Source of the DNA: CAZDRX01 sp964508225
GTDB taxonomy: Bacteria > Patescibacteriota > Gracilibacteria > Peribacterales > Peribacteraceae
DNA: 64,000 nt
Reading direction: 5' to 3'
Assembly: GCA_964508225.1 (NCBI GenBank)
Contig: CAZDRX010000007.1
Span: forward strand, 7,328 to 71,327
The position numbers were made by a program, and so were the translations under genes. Of the stretch, positions 56,004 through 64,000 are shown in pieces; the first letter of the stretch is position 1, and each line of letters opens with the position of its first letter. Under the pieces are notes generated by a model, which was not told where the DNA came from, did no database searches, and saw nothing but the letters and a program-made list of their open reading frames with translations.

Positions 56004-57839
56004 TTAAGGAGCTGTGGAGGATTTGAATTGTCCGGTCCACGGACAGGCGGTCTTCGTGAGAGGGGCGTTCTTGAGTTCGAGCAGCAGGCTCGCCGTCTGC
56101 TGGATGAAATTCGCGAGCTTCGCGAAGACTTTCCGCTGGAGCTCGACGGACTGGTCGATGGATGCCTTCTGTCCCGCGAGACCCGCGGCAAGATTCTGAA
56201 GTCCCTGACGGTACTGCACGGCCTGCTCCTCATCACCGCCCTGCTGTGCATTCATCGAGTACAGATTGAGCGGGAGGGCGGCGTTGTAATTGTCGTTGTA
56301 ACGGCAGAATCCGGCGAGCGCCTGCGGCGGGTTGCCGTTCGCCGAGCAGTACTGCCGCTCGAAATCGCGGACGAGGAACGGCCCGAGGTACTCCGGCACC
56401 GGATACGGCGAGCTCTCCACGAGTTCCGTGTAGAGACCGAGCTGCGGATCGGAGCGGATGCAGGCGAGATACGGTGATGTCGCCTCGTTGATGACTGCGG
56501 GGTTCCTGTTCGGCACGAGCGTGTGCCCGGTCATGGACTGCAGGAGGCAGAACCCGATGTAACACGCGTGCGACTCGATGTCGTCCTGATAGATCACCTT
56601 CTTCTCGGGCGAGCAGATGGAGCCCGTGTTCGTGAGTGTGAGATTCGGATTGAGCTGGGTGCGGTCGGTCGGATCCGTGAGGTTGGGATCGTTCTCGAAG
56701 AGTCTCCGGAAATCGGGACAGATGCGCGGTCCGGACTTCGTGATGAACACTTTGTCGTCGCACTTCACGAGCGTGATCTTGTCCGGAGAGTTGGGGCCCG
56801 GACAGTTCTCGCTGGGCTCGGGGACAGGGCGGCAGAGATACCCCTGACGGCCCACAAGGCGGCTGCAGAGAGGTGAATCGATCCCCGGACCGCTCGGAGG
56901 AGTCGTGCCCGTGTATTCGAACGGATACGCCAGCGTTCCGCTGCCGGTCACCGCGATCTCGGGGTAATCCTCCGCCTCCTCGAACTCGAAGCGCGGAAAG
57001 TGCGTGGGATAGACAAATTTGATGCCGAGATCGTCCTTGCGGATCCACACCGCCACGTTCTTCGTCTGGAGTTTGGGCACCGAGAAGACACCGGACATCC
57101 GTGGATTCCCCGTGATATTCAGACGATTGGCGAGCTGCTGCAGATCGTTACGGATCGTATCCTGCACACCGCTGAAACGCGGATCTGCTTCCCGCTGTTC
57201 ACGGTACAGGCCGTGGCGGAAACGGATGATCGCCTTATCGAGGTCCTCTTTACTGAGTCCCCCCAGATCACCGTCGAGCGTCTGGAGTTCACTGTCCGCT
57301 GAGCCGTCCCATGGAATGACCGCGGCTCCCGTGCCCGACCACACACGCCGGAGGACTAGCGCCGTCGATGCCATGTCCACGGCATGTCCGGGTTCATCGG
57401 CGATGGATGTCTCCGCACCACCGGCGATGCTGAGGAGATCGGTGCCGAGGCTGGCGATTTCACGCTCGGCGTTGATGAGCGTCTCGATGTCACGGAGGAG
57501 CCCCATGCATGACCCTGCCGAGTCTTCTCCTCCCTGCGCAAAACTGTAGGGGCGGCTGTCGATCACCGACTGCTTGCCCTGACAGAGGCCGCTGTCATCG
57601 GGCGCCCAGAGCTTCGTCAGGATCGCGGCGTCGATGTCGTCTTTCGTCAGCACGATGCCGTTCGTCTGCCAGTGCCGCATCTGATCGATGACGAAATCGA
57701 CGAGTCCGGGCGGGAGGTCGTCCGCTTTCGTCTCGTTCTCCGTCGCATCGTAGAAGAGATCAAACGTCGAGGACTGCGCGGACACGAGCGCAGGAACGAT
57801 CAGGAGGAGCAAGCCGGCGGCGGCGCGGAGGTGTCTCAT
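56004..57839 (-). CDS. Secreted Cys-containing protein (operon gene 4)
   Basis: 611 residues with signal peptide (MRHLRAAAGLLLLIVPALVSAQ). A helical N-terminal half, then an aromatic, Pro-rich beta part (WIRKDDLGIKFVYPTHFPRF) and Cys pairs (ENCPGPNSPDKITLVKCDD, HACYIGFCLLQSM). A long helical end (RKVFAKLANFIQQTASLLLE) follows. No domain recognised. Its ATG overlaps the preceding gene's stop (57836-57839), so translation is coupled. Confidence 0.72.
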   Translation of the reverse strand: MRHLRAAAGLLLLIVPALVSAQSSTFDLFYDATENETKADDLPPGLVDFVIDQMRHWQTNGIVLTKDDIDAAILTKLWAPDDSGLCQGKQSVIDSRPYSFAQGGEDSAGSCMGLLRDIETLINAEREIASLGTDLLSIAGGAETSIADEPGHAVDMASTALVLRRVWSGTGAAVIPWDGSADSELQTLDGDLGGLSKEDLDKAIIRFRHGLYREQREADPRFSGVQDTIRNDLQQLANRLNITGNPRMSGVFSVPKLQTKNVAVWIRKDDLGIKFVYPTHFPRFEFEEAEDYPEIAVTGSGTLAYPFEYTGTTPPSGPGIDSPLCSRLVGRQGYLCRPVPEPSENCPGPNSPDKITLVKCDDKVFITKSGPRICPDFRRLFENDPNLTDPTDRTQLNPNLTLTNTGSICSPEKKVIYQDDIESHACYIGFCLLQSMTGHTLVPNRNPAVINEATSPYLACIRSDPQLGLYTELVESSPYPVPEYLGPFLVRDFERQYCSANGNPPQALAGFCRYNDNYNAALPLNLYSMNAQQGGDEEQAVQYRQGLQNLAAGLAGQKASIDQSVELQRKVFAKLANFIQQTASLLLELKNAPLTKTACPWTGQFKSSTAP

Positions 57840-58720
57840 GGTTTCTTCTTGTCGTGGATGGATGTGAGCGCATCCCAGATTTTCGGCATGCAGCTGATGG
57901 CGTCCGCGGTGAGATTGAGTTCGTTCCTGAGATCGAGCGATGCGCGCATGTAGCAGGTGAGTTGGCGCGCGACTTCATAGTGCATGTCCGCGGAGCGGAG
58001 AGCGTAGAGAGAGCGCTCAAGGGCGGTGCGCGAGCGCTGACGTTCGTTGTTGATGGCGAGATCGTACGGACCGAGACGTGTGGCGATGTCCATCGTCGTG
58101 AAGAAGACAGGGCACTGATCGTTGCAAAGAGAATCGGAGGTCTGCGGGCCGACGCACGAGCTGCCGTCTCCAGATATCGTGCAGCCCTGCTCGGTACAGC
58201 AGAAATTCCCGGGCGCACGGTCTTTGTTCCTCGAGATCTCGAGGAGAGCGCGATCCTGCAGCTCGACAAGTTTGCACTCGTACTCCCGCTGAAGTTCCGC
58301 GACAACGGCGCTGAAGGAGACAAACCTGACAGGGCGTACCACCGGAGGCGCGCCGCTCGAAGGGAAGACACTCCAGCCGGGGAGGTTCGCGGCAAGGAGA
58401 TTGAGTGAAGGGAGCGAAGGCTCGCCGCTCTGCCCCGCGCCGCATTTCCACTGCGAGGGTGTCCGCAGAATCGTCTCATGTTCCCTGAAGACGCCTCCCA
58501 TGGCCTGCATGTAGAGTTCCTGTACCTCAGCAATCGTTTCGTACTCCTCGAACATCGTGTGCATGCCGCTGCACACCCTGAGATCGTCATCGGTGTCGTA
58601 CTGACCACCGAACTGTACGGGCGGTGTTCTCACAAATGCCCCGACCTGCCCCGATCCGGCGAGCACGAAGAGTGCGAGCAGGAGCACGACGAGGAGCCGG
58701 TGCGCGGAGAGCTTGCGCAT
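57836..58720 (-). CDS. Secreted Cys-containing protein (operon gene 3)
   Basis: 294 residues from ATG 58720 (MRKLSAHRLLVVLLLALFVLAG signal). Contains a Cys-rich core (NFCCTEQGCTISGDGSSC, CNDQCPVFFTT) within helical flanks (ERSLYALRSADMHYEVARQL). The frame also has an ATG at 58798 that would add 26 residues before the signal peptide and overlap gene 2; the signal peptide favours 58720. Not recognised. Confidence 0.7.
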   Translation of the reverse strand: MRKLSAHRLLVVLLLALFVLAGSGQVGAFVRTPPVQFGGQYDTDDDLRVCSGMHTMFEEYETIAEVQELYMQAMGGVFREHETILRTPSQWKCGAGQSGEPSLPSLNLLAANLPGWSVFPSSGAPPVVRPVRFVSFSAVVAELQREYECKLVELQDRALLEISRNKDRAPGNFCCTEQGCTISGDGSSCVGPQTSDSLCNDQCPVFFTTMDIATRLGPYDLAINNERQRSRTALERSLYALRSADMHYEVARQLTCYMRASLDLRNELNLTADAISCMPKIWDALTSIHDKKKP

Positions 58721-58763
58721 GCAGGCTCTGGTGAAGCCGGTGACAGAAGGGGGAATCTGCACG

Positions 58764-59483
58764 TTACGGCGTGAGGTATTCGGAACGGGGGTTGTCACAC
58801 TGGCCGATGAAGCACGGAATCTGATGGAGTTTTCCGAGCATGTTCACCATTTCGCTGATCGCCTTCAGTGCCGCGGTGGGGAATCCCTCAAGCATCCAGT
58901 CCATCATGCCGGCCATCTGGAGCATGGAGCGGTACCCCGCGTCATAGCCGACGGCGAGCCTCAGGATCGACTGCTCGGCACGCAGCGTCTGCTCCATCAC
59001 CGTCCGGCACTGCCGCACGAGATCCGTCACATCCGACTGGAGGCCGGGGCTATCGCTGTCGGCTGCGAGATAGCACTCCGGATAGCGGTCCATCGACTCC
59101 AGCGCGCAGCCAAGCGGCTGGATATCGATCTGCCCGCCGTTCTCTGTGAAGGACTGGGCGAGGAGTGTGCAAACATCGATCGACTTGCACCGGTACACGC
59201 GGTAACTCTCGACGACGGGCGGTACGAGTTCGGAGGAGAGACGACGCTGCGTCTCGAAGATGCCTCTGCGTGCTGCGTCGGTGAAGCCGCCCGTAAGCAC
59301 TTCGAATTTGCCGCCGCTGATCTCGCGGCTGCCGAAGAGGTAGGAGCGGTACGTGTCATGCACGGTCACGAGTTCATTCTGAAACCGTTTGGAACACTCG
59401 GCGGGACTCCGCACGATCTGCGCGGACGCGGCGACCGGAAAGATCACCAGAGCGATGCCGACGGCTGCGAGAATGCGCTTCAT
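58764..59483 (-). CDS. Secreted helical protein (operon gene 2)
   Basis: 239 residues with signal peptide (MKRILAAVGIALVIFPVAASAQ). Mostly helical: FQNELVTVHDTYRSYLFGSR, RLSSELVPPVVESYRVYRC, then CRTVMEQTLRAEQSILRLA, with paired cysteines. No domain recognised. Its ATG overlaps the stop of the 1059-residue gene (59480-59483). Confidence 0.7.
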   Translation of the reverse strand: MKRILAAVGIALVIFPVAASAQIVRSPAECSKRFQNELVTVHDTYRSYLFGSREISGGKFEVLTGGFTDAARRGIFETQRRLSSELVPPVVESYRVYRCKSIDVCTLLAQSFTENGGQIDIQPLGCALESMDRYPECYLAADSDSPGLQSDVTDLVRQCRTVMEQTLRAEQSILRLAVGYDAGYRSMLQMAGMMDWMLEGFPTAALKAISEMVNMLGKLHQIPCFIGQCDNPRSEYLTP

Positions 59484-62400
59484 GGTCTGCGGCTGGCGGC
59501 GTTCAATGTGAACTGGAGAGGAAGATCGATGTCGGAGAAGATGCGCTTCAGGACATCGCGCGGGGAATTCAGGTACGGATTGTGATCGTCCGCATCCGGC
59601 CACGTCATCGTCTCCATCTGATCCGCGATGTTGTTGAAATTGCCGCCGGCCGTCGTCGGCATGAACCACTGCCACGTGGTCTGACGCGTGATCTCGGGCG
59701 GCAGGAAGTAACACACGACGTCCTCATGGCACTTCGGCGGGAGAGCAGGGTCCGGGAAATCCTGATTCCTGCGCGCAACTCTGCCGGCCATGTCCTCGGT
59801 ACGCTGCGGCATCCAGCGTGCGAAGAGTCTGCCGAGACGCTCCTTGAGATCGTTCTCGGTATGGATGATCTTCGCGGGATTTCCGTTCCTCTGTTCGGGA
59901 TCCGGCGGCTTGACGATACTCGGCTGGAAGCGGCAATACGCACTGCGCATGCTGAGGCGGTTGGGCTGGAGGCCCGGCGGCGGGAACCCGCCGTCATCGA
60001 TGGATTCACCCAATCTGAGCTGCTCTTCTTCGAAGATCTGGTCATTGATCGGCGTGCCGTCCATGATCTTCCGGACCTCGCGCAGCATGTTCATGGCGGC
60101 CGTGAGATCGGGGCCGGCTGGAATGCTGATGGTGGGTTTCTCGGAGAGGTCGGTGTCCGGCATCTGGAACGGATCGAAGACCGTCTCATCCGGGATACCC
60201 GGAAGATCGGGGAAGAGATTCGCATCCGGCGGATCGGCGCCGAAGACCGGCGGGGAAGGCAATGCGATCTTCACGGACACAGGGGAGAGCACGGGGATGA
60301 AGAGCGCTTCGCGGGAGAACTTCATGTTCGAGAAATCGAAGACCTGATCCGGCGGCTGTGTGTATGCGAGCGTGCGCAGATCATACGGAGGCACGTAGTC
60401 CGGATCGCGCGGGTCGCCGGGCAGAACGCTCGGATCGCCCCACCAGTTGTCGAGGAGTGAGTAGATCGGCGTCGAGTACCGCTGATTACTGCAGTAGACC
60501 ATCTGGCACTCGTCTGTCTGGAGCATGGACCGCTGGAGGAGTCTCCAGATGCGGCGAAGATCCCTGCGCTGCTCCGCGTGCTGCACGGCGAGGATGAAGA
60601 GGGCGGTCTGATCCCTGAACCAGTCCGCGAAGTACGTGCGGATCTCCTCCTGTGAGTCGTACATTCTCGTGAGTTCCTTTGCGAGGGCTTCGCGCGTTCT
60701 CCGGACGGAATTGAGACGGTCTCGGTACTGTATCAGTTTGTCGATGAGCGGATCGGCCATGCCCGATTTGGACGCACGGCTTTCCGTCTGCGCGGCTTTG
60801 TCTTCGCCCTTCTTCCACTGCCTCCACTGGAAGAGGAGACCGTCGATCTCGGAGGCTGATGCAAGCGGCACAAGAACGGGGATGCGCACTTCCTGGATCG
60901 GGGACACGAAGATGCGGGTGAACGACCTGAGGACATTTTCGAGATCTTCCGCACCCGCCTTGATCGTCAGTTCGATCGTCCCGTTGCCCGTACTCACCGT
61001 GTTCTTCACATACTGGAAAATCGGATCATCATCGGCGATGCCGACGAGGAAACGCGCGGGCATGATGAGGCGTGTCTGGGGATCCGCGACCATCTTCAGA
61101 AGCTCACGCTGCTGGATTTCCCAGAACTTGGCGAGCATCCGGTGATCGCTGTCATCGTACTGATCGCTGCGGGCGTTCTTCGGGAGCGTCTTGCTTCCGC
61201 GCTGCCGCGTCGTGAGAATCACACCGAGAATCTGGGTGATATCGGAAGGATCCTCGAAATCCTCCTGGAGCTCTTTCAATCTCTCCATGTCAATCATCGA
61301 GAGATTCGATTCCGTGTCACTCACCCACGGCTCCGGCGACTGACGCGGCTCCCTCGGTGGTTCGACGACATCGAAGACGGGTGCCTTCACTTCGTCTTTC
61401 TGTTTTTCGCCGTTGGGACCCCCGTCCTTCCACTGCGGCTTTTCGGGGTTCTGCTCGTCGTCCGTGAGAATGACGAATTCACACTGTTCATCGTACATAC
61501 TCGTGACATTGTCCTTGGGATCAAGCTCCTTGAACTGGTTGGCCGGATTCGGATAATCGAGGTGCGCCTGATAGTACTCGTAGCAATCGCCACGGACTTT
61601 CCACGTGAACGTCGGCGCCGTGATGGTGAGCGGCGTCTGGCTGGCCTGCTTCGTCTCCGACCAGTCGTTGAACGGGTTGCCGTAGTGACGGTAGAACGAC
61701 GTCGCTTTTCCGAAGTCATATCCACCGTAGACTTTCAGCGGGATGTGGCCGATGTAGTTGCCGTCGGCATCGAACTGCGCAGTCCAATCCTCGCACTTGA
61801 TGAGCTCGTTGCCGTACGTGGGCATCCACGGCGTCCGGCATTCCTGTCCGTTGCAGACCTTCGTGTAGTCGGCACTCTCGATAGCCATCGGCCTGCCGTC
61901 CGGCTCGGTGGCATCCTGACGCGGAGCAGCGCCGGCGTAGTCGAAGCAGTAACGCTTCGTGGGGCCCTGCGGGACGTACTGGCAGAACGCATTGGGGGCG
62001 GGCGGCTGGAACGGACACTTGCAGAAGTTGTCACTCCACGGACGCGGCGCGATCTCCGCCATTTTCCGCCACGTCTTGAAGAGTTTTTCGCACCAGCGCG
62101 GCGTGGCCTTGTCCATGCGGATGCACCAGCGGTACGGATTGATGTCGATCGTGCCGTTGCCGGGGACGACACGGACATTGGGGTCCTGATCCACCCCCAC
62201 ATCGTCGTACTTGATATCGAGACCCATCTTCTCGAGATCCGCATCGTGACCGGTCGCGTCATAGATGCCGCAGGCCGAGAGATAGCCGAATGCGCTGTCG
62301 GGAAAATTGAAATCCGTCCGCTCATCGAGTCCTGTGAGCGCCTTGCTCATCGCAGGCATCTTGTTCTCGCGTCCGGGGATATCGGGGCTGATGAACGGAT

Positions 62401-62659
62401 ACGGCATCTCCCCCCATGCATTCGTGCCCGACACGCCTGCGGATTCCGGTGTCGTGTGCCACCCGCCGCAGGCCACACTCTCGATGTTCTGACGCATCTC
62501 ATCGAGCCCGAAGCGGAAGTCGTGGTAGGACTCCGGCTCGTTCATTTTCGGGATCATCGGCTCGGCCTGCGCACTCCCTGGGAAGATGAGGAGAGATGAG
62601 GCCAGTGTGAGGGTGAGAAGTGATCGTTTCATTGTGTTTCGGATCGCGCGCAAAATCAT
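59480..62659 (-). CDS. Large secreted Cys-containing protein (operon gene 1)
   Basis: 1059 residues. Starts MILRAIRNTMKRSLLTLTLASS with a signal peptide ending near PGSAQA. The first third is Trp/Cys/Pro-rich (RWCIRMDKATPRWCEKLF, NFCKCPFQPPAPNAFCQY, VCNGQECRTPW), the middle is helical and soluble, and the last third is Pro-rich. No repeat or known domain is seen. TACAAT is 5 bases before ATG 62659; ATG 62632 (also in frame) is an alternative that gives a shorter signal. First gene of the operon. Possibly an adhesin, an envelope-spanning structure or a secretion-machine component; none of these is proven. Confidence 0.75.
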   Translation of the reverse strand: MILRAIRNTMKRSLLTLTLASSLLIFPGSAQAEPMIPKMNEPESYHDFRFGLDEMRQNIESVACGGWHTTPESAGVSGTNAWGEMPYPFISPDIPGRENKMPAMSKALTGLDERTDFNFPDSAFGYLSACGIYDATGHDADLEKMGLDIKYDDVGVDQDPNVRVVPGNGTIDINPYRWCIRMDKATPRWCEKLFKTWRKMAEIAPRPWSDNFCKCPFQPPAPNAFCQYVPQGPTKRYCFDYAGAAPRQDATEPDGRPMAIESADYTKVCNGQECRTPWMPTYGNELIKCEDWTAQFDADGNYIGHIPLKVYGGYDFGKATSFYRHYGNPFNDWSETKQASQTPLTITAPTFTWKVRGDCYEYYQAHLDYPNPANQFKELDPKDNVTSMYDEQCEFVILTDDEQNPEKPQWKDGGPNGEKQKDEVKAPVFDVVEPPREPRQSPEPWVSDTESNLSMIDMERLKELQEDFEDPSDITQILGVILTTRQRGSKTLPKNARSDQYDDSDHRMLAKFWEIQQRELLKMVADPQTRLIMPARFLVGIADDDPIFQYVKNTVSTGNGTIELTIKAGAEDLENVLRSFTRIFVSPIQEVRIPVLVPLASASEIDGLLFQWRQWKKGEDKAAQTESRASKSGMADPLIDKLIQYRDRLNSVRRTREALAKELTRMYDSQEEIRTYFADWFRDQTALFILAVQHAEQRRDLRRIWRLLQRSMLQTDECQMVYCSNQRYSTPIYSLLDNWWGDPSVLPGDPRDPDYVPPYDLRTLAYTQPPDQVFDFSNMKFSREALFIPVLSPVSVKIALPSPPVFGADPPDANLFPDLPGIPDETVFDPFQMPDTDLSEKPTISIPAGPDLTAAMNMLREVRKIMDGTPINDQIFEEEQLRLGESIDDGGFPPPGLQPNRLSMRSAYCRFQPSIVKPPDPEQRNGNPAKIIHTENDLKERLGRLFARWMPQRTEDMAGRVARRNQDFPDPALPPKCHEDVVCYFLPPEITRQTTWQWFMPTTAGGNFNNIADQMETMTWPDADDHNPYLNSPRDVLKRIFSDIDLPLQFTLNAASRRP

Positions 62660-62756
62660 GGGAAATTGTACTGAACTCCATGCCAATCTGACCATCACGC
62701 GAGGCCCGAAAAGTTGCTATGGCAAAACAAAAAAACAATCCATCAATCTGTTCTGT

Positions 62757-62785
62757 TTGCACGGGTGTTTTCGAGGGTGTACGTT
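62757..62785 (+). promoter_or_regulatory. Promoter TTGCAC-N17-TACGTT for ssb
   Basis: TTGCAC (62757-62762), 17-base spacer, TACGTT (62780-62785), 12 bases before ATG 62798. Confidence 0.65.
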
Positions 62786-62797
62786 CGTTCACGTCCC

Positions 62798-63733
62798 ATG
62801 CCGACGCTCCTCTCTGAGGCGCCTCGGATGAGCACCGGCATCGTGACCTCCTTTACTTCCATTCCCCACTCAGAGATGTTCTCTCTCAATCGGGTCGAAA
62901 TCATCGGCTACCAGACACAACCTGTCACCCTCCGGAAGACGCCCGGCGGCGCGACTGTCACGGATTTGAATATCGTCGTCCCATATTCGTTCACCTCAGG
63001 TAAAGGTGAGACGCTCTCCGGCAAGAGCTTTCACACCGTCACAGTGTGGGGTGCGATGGCCGATATCGCCGGCCAGTACATGAGGGCCGGATCGCAGGTC
63101 TTTGTCTCCGGCCGTCTCCAGACAGACAGTTGGGAAGATAATGAGACGAAGGAAAAGAAATCGAAGACGAAGATCGTCGCGATGGATCTGATCCTCCTCG
63201 ATCCCAAGGACGGACTCCGCGATTCTTCCGATGTCTCTCCGCAAATTCTCAACTATCTCAACCGCGCGGAAGCCATCGGCAACGTGACGCGCGAGCCGGA
63301 AATGCGCACGACGACGAGCGGCCAGAGCGTGCTCACGCTCGGTGTCGCGACGAACGAAAAATGGCGTGAGAAAGCCACGGGTGAGCTCAAGGAGCGCACC
63401 GAGTTCCACTCCGTCGTCATCTGGGGAGAGCTCGCCAAAGCCGTCCAGCAGAGCATTAAGAAGGGCCAGCGCATCTTCGTCGCCGGTCGCGTGCAGACAC
63501 GCACGTGGGAAACGAAAGAGGGCGCCAAGCGTGCCACGACCGAGATCATCGCCGACACGGTGACGCTCCTCGGCTGCAAGAGTGCCGATGCCACGAGCTC
63601 GATCCGCAGTGATGCCGGCTCCATGGATTCACAGGCCGAGCACGCATCACAGGAGCCTGTGATGGCGAAAGCCGGCGCGATGCCGGAGATCAAGTACGAA
63701 TCCGAGATCAAGCCGGAAGACTTGCCGTTCTAG
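62798..63733 (+). CDS. ssb: Single-stranded DNA-binding protein with two OB folds
   Basis: 311 residues from ATG 62798. Two consecutive SSB-type OB domains are seen. OB1 begins LNRVEIIGYQTQPVTLRKTP and runs through SFHTVTVWGAMADIAGQYMR and VFVSGRLQTDSW. OB2 begins LNRAEAIGNVTREPEMRTTT and runs through FHSVVIWGELAKAVQQSIKK and IFVAGRVQTRTW. Both carry the W-G and G-R-x-Q-T hallmarks. The disordered tail ends in PEDLPF, matching the SSB acidic tip that recruits DNA-processing partners. Most bacterial SSBs have one OB; two per chain is known in Deinococcus-Thermus, so a homodimer would act as a tetramer. Start 62798 is chosen from the promoter; ATGs at 62829 and 62876 (family N-terminus) are alternatives. 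Confidence 0.85.
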   Translation: MPTLLSEAPRMSTGIVTSFTSIPHSEMFSLNRVEIIGYQTQPVTLRKTPGGATVTDLNIVVPYSFTSGKGETLSGKSFHTVTVWGAMADIAGQYMRAGSQVFVSGRLQTDSWEDNETKEKKSKTKIVAMDLILLDPKDGLRDSSDVSPQILNYLNRAEAIGNVTREPEMRTTTSGQSVLTLGVATNEKWREKATGELKERTEFHSVVIWGELAKAVQQSIKKGQRIFVAGRVQTRTWETKEGAKRATTEIIADTVTLLGCKSADATSSIRSDAGSMDSQAEHASQEPVMAKAGAMPEIKYESEIKPEDLPF

Positions 63734-63753
63734 TTTCAAAAATTCCTACGATC

Positions 63754-63785
63754 AGCCCTTGTCCATTGGTGGCAAGGGCTCTTCG
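63754..63785 (+). terminator. Inverted repeat after ssb
   Basis: AGCCCTTG (63754-63761) and CAAGGGCT (63773-63780) form an 8-bp stem followed by CTTCGTTCT, a weak T-rich tail. It lies between convergent ssb and murB and may end both. Confidence 0.65.
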
Positions 63786-63809
63786 TTCTGGAAAGAAGTG
63801 GCATAGCTG

Positions 63810-64000
63810 TTAAAACCGCAGCGTTCCGTCCGGCTCCACGAACCTCATTTCCACCTCCAGCTGCTGCGGAATTTTCGCCTGCACCGTCTCGACGACTCTC
63901 ACAGCATCCGCGTACGTTCCTTCGCCGGTATTCATGAGGAAGTTCGCGTGCTTCTCGGAGATGCCTACCCCTCCTACCTTCCTGTTTCTCAATCCCTTGT
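63810..64000 (-). CDS. murB: UDP-N-acetylmuramate dehydrogenase, C-terminal part (runs off the window)
   Basis: Last about 63 residues of MurB, which reduces UDP-GlcNAc-enolpyruvate in peptidoglycan synthesis. The visible GVGISEKHANFLMNTGEGTYADA matches the conserved C-terminal substrate-site region (E in SEKHANF is the family's catalytic-site Glu). The end is EVEMRFVEPDG. The frame stays open to base 64000, so the start and most of the enzyme lie beyond the window. Confidence 0.85.
   Translation of the reverse strand, partial: KGLRNRKVGGVGISEKHANFLMNTGEGTYADAVRVVETVQAKIPQQLEVEMRFVEPDGTLRF

Noticed and set aside
1..64000. Reassigned stop codon (TGA as Gly), as in some CPR lineages
   Set aside because: TGA ends genes such as uvrB and comM at normal family lengths, and no conserved frame reads through it apart from the frameshifted sigma gene.

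Overview
The window reads as a bacterial chromosome segment of moderately high GC content using the standard code (TGA is used as a stop throughout). It is probably from an uncultivated lineage: a run of 10 Ns inside a coding sequence points to a draft or metagenome assembly. The small intergenic spaces, the many large secreted proteins without recognisable domains, the S-layer-homology and cysteine-rich (DUF4215-type) surface proteins and the mix of complete and patchy pathways fit the Patescibacteria/CPR, perhaps the Peregrinibacteria/Peribacteria. This placement is inference; no rRNA is present to settle it.

Layout. 1-8.9 kb: a LysM-M23 murein hydrolase, a dispersed-repeat-like element with palindromic ends, pgl and zwf, a prolyl-tRNA editing deacylase, a SAM-I-type riboswitch with metK, an ECF sigma factor with an apparent frameshift, and an amidase/SpoIID cell-wall protein. 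8.9-29.4 kb: glycosyltransferase, response regulator, serS, a large sigma-70 protein carrying three apparent winged-helix domains, uvrB, galU, a pabA-pabBC folate operon, small heat-shock and XRE proteins, recJ, a phosphohexomutase, alpha-glucan phosphorylase and a methyltransferase. 29.4-36.5 kb: a tRNA-Asp locus flanked by partial tRNA copies, an SLH protein, a 928-residue flavoprotein, and a two-gene operon pairing a cysteine-rich surface protein with a membrane-anchored sigma-like protein. 36.5-54.3 kb: yraN/comM, a Myb/SANT-like protein, pyrF, a second SLH protein, coiled-coil proteins, tRNA-Leu, aspS, nrdR, an FHA-like protein, a Sua5/YrdC protein and dnaE. 54.3-62.7 kb: an operon of five secreted cysteine-containing proteins with no recognised domain. 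62.7-64 kb: a tandem-OB single-strand binding protein and the end of murB.

How the genes work together. Two carbohydrate routes are visible: alpha-glucan phosphorylase plus phosphohexomutase plus GalU around glucose phosphates and UDP-glucose, and Zwf plus Pgl for the oxidative pentose-phosphate entry. The cell-wall and envelope theme is strong (M23, amidase/SpoIID, MurB, SLH, DUF4215, the five-gene secreted operon). DNA replication and repair is represented by DnaE, SSB, UvrB, RecJ, ComM and YraN.

The most general signal is regulatory. At 27 gene starts checked by eye, a TANNNT-like -10 box lies about 5-12 bases upstream of the start codon, and clear Shine-Dalgarno sequences are rare and found at operon-internal genes. 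Most transcripts here therefore look leaderless or nearly so, and several divergent gene pairs share overlapping -10 or -35 elements. I used this pattern to choose many starts. The best candidates for something undescribed are the three-winged-helix sigma factor (12716-14872), the membrane sigma/surface-protein pair (33576-36454) and the five-gene secreted operon (54300-62659).
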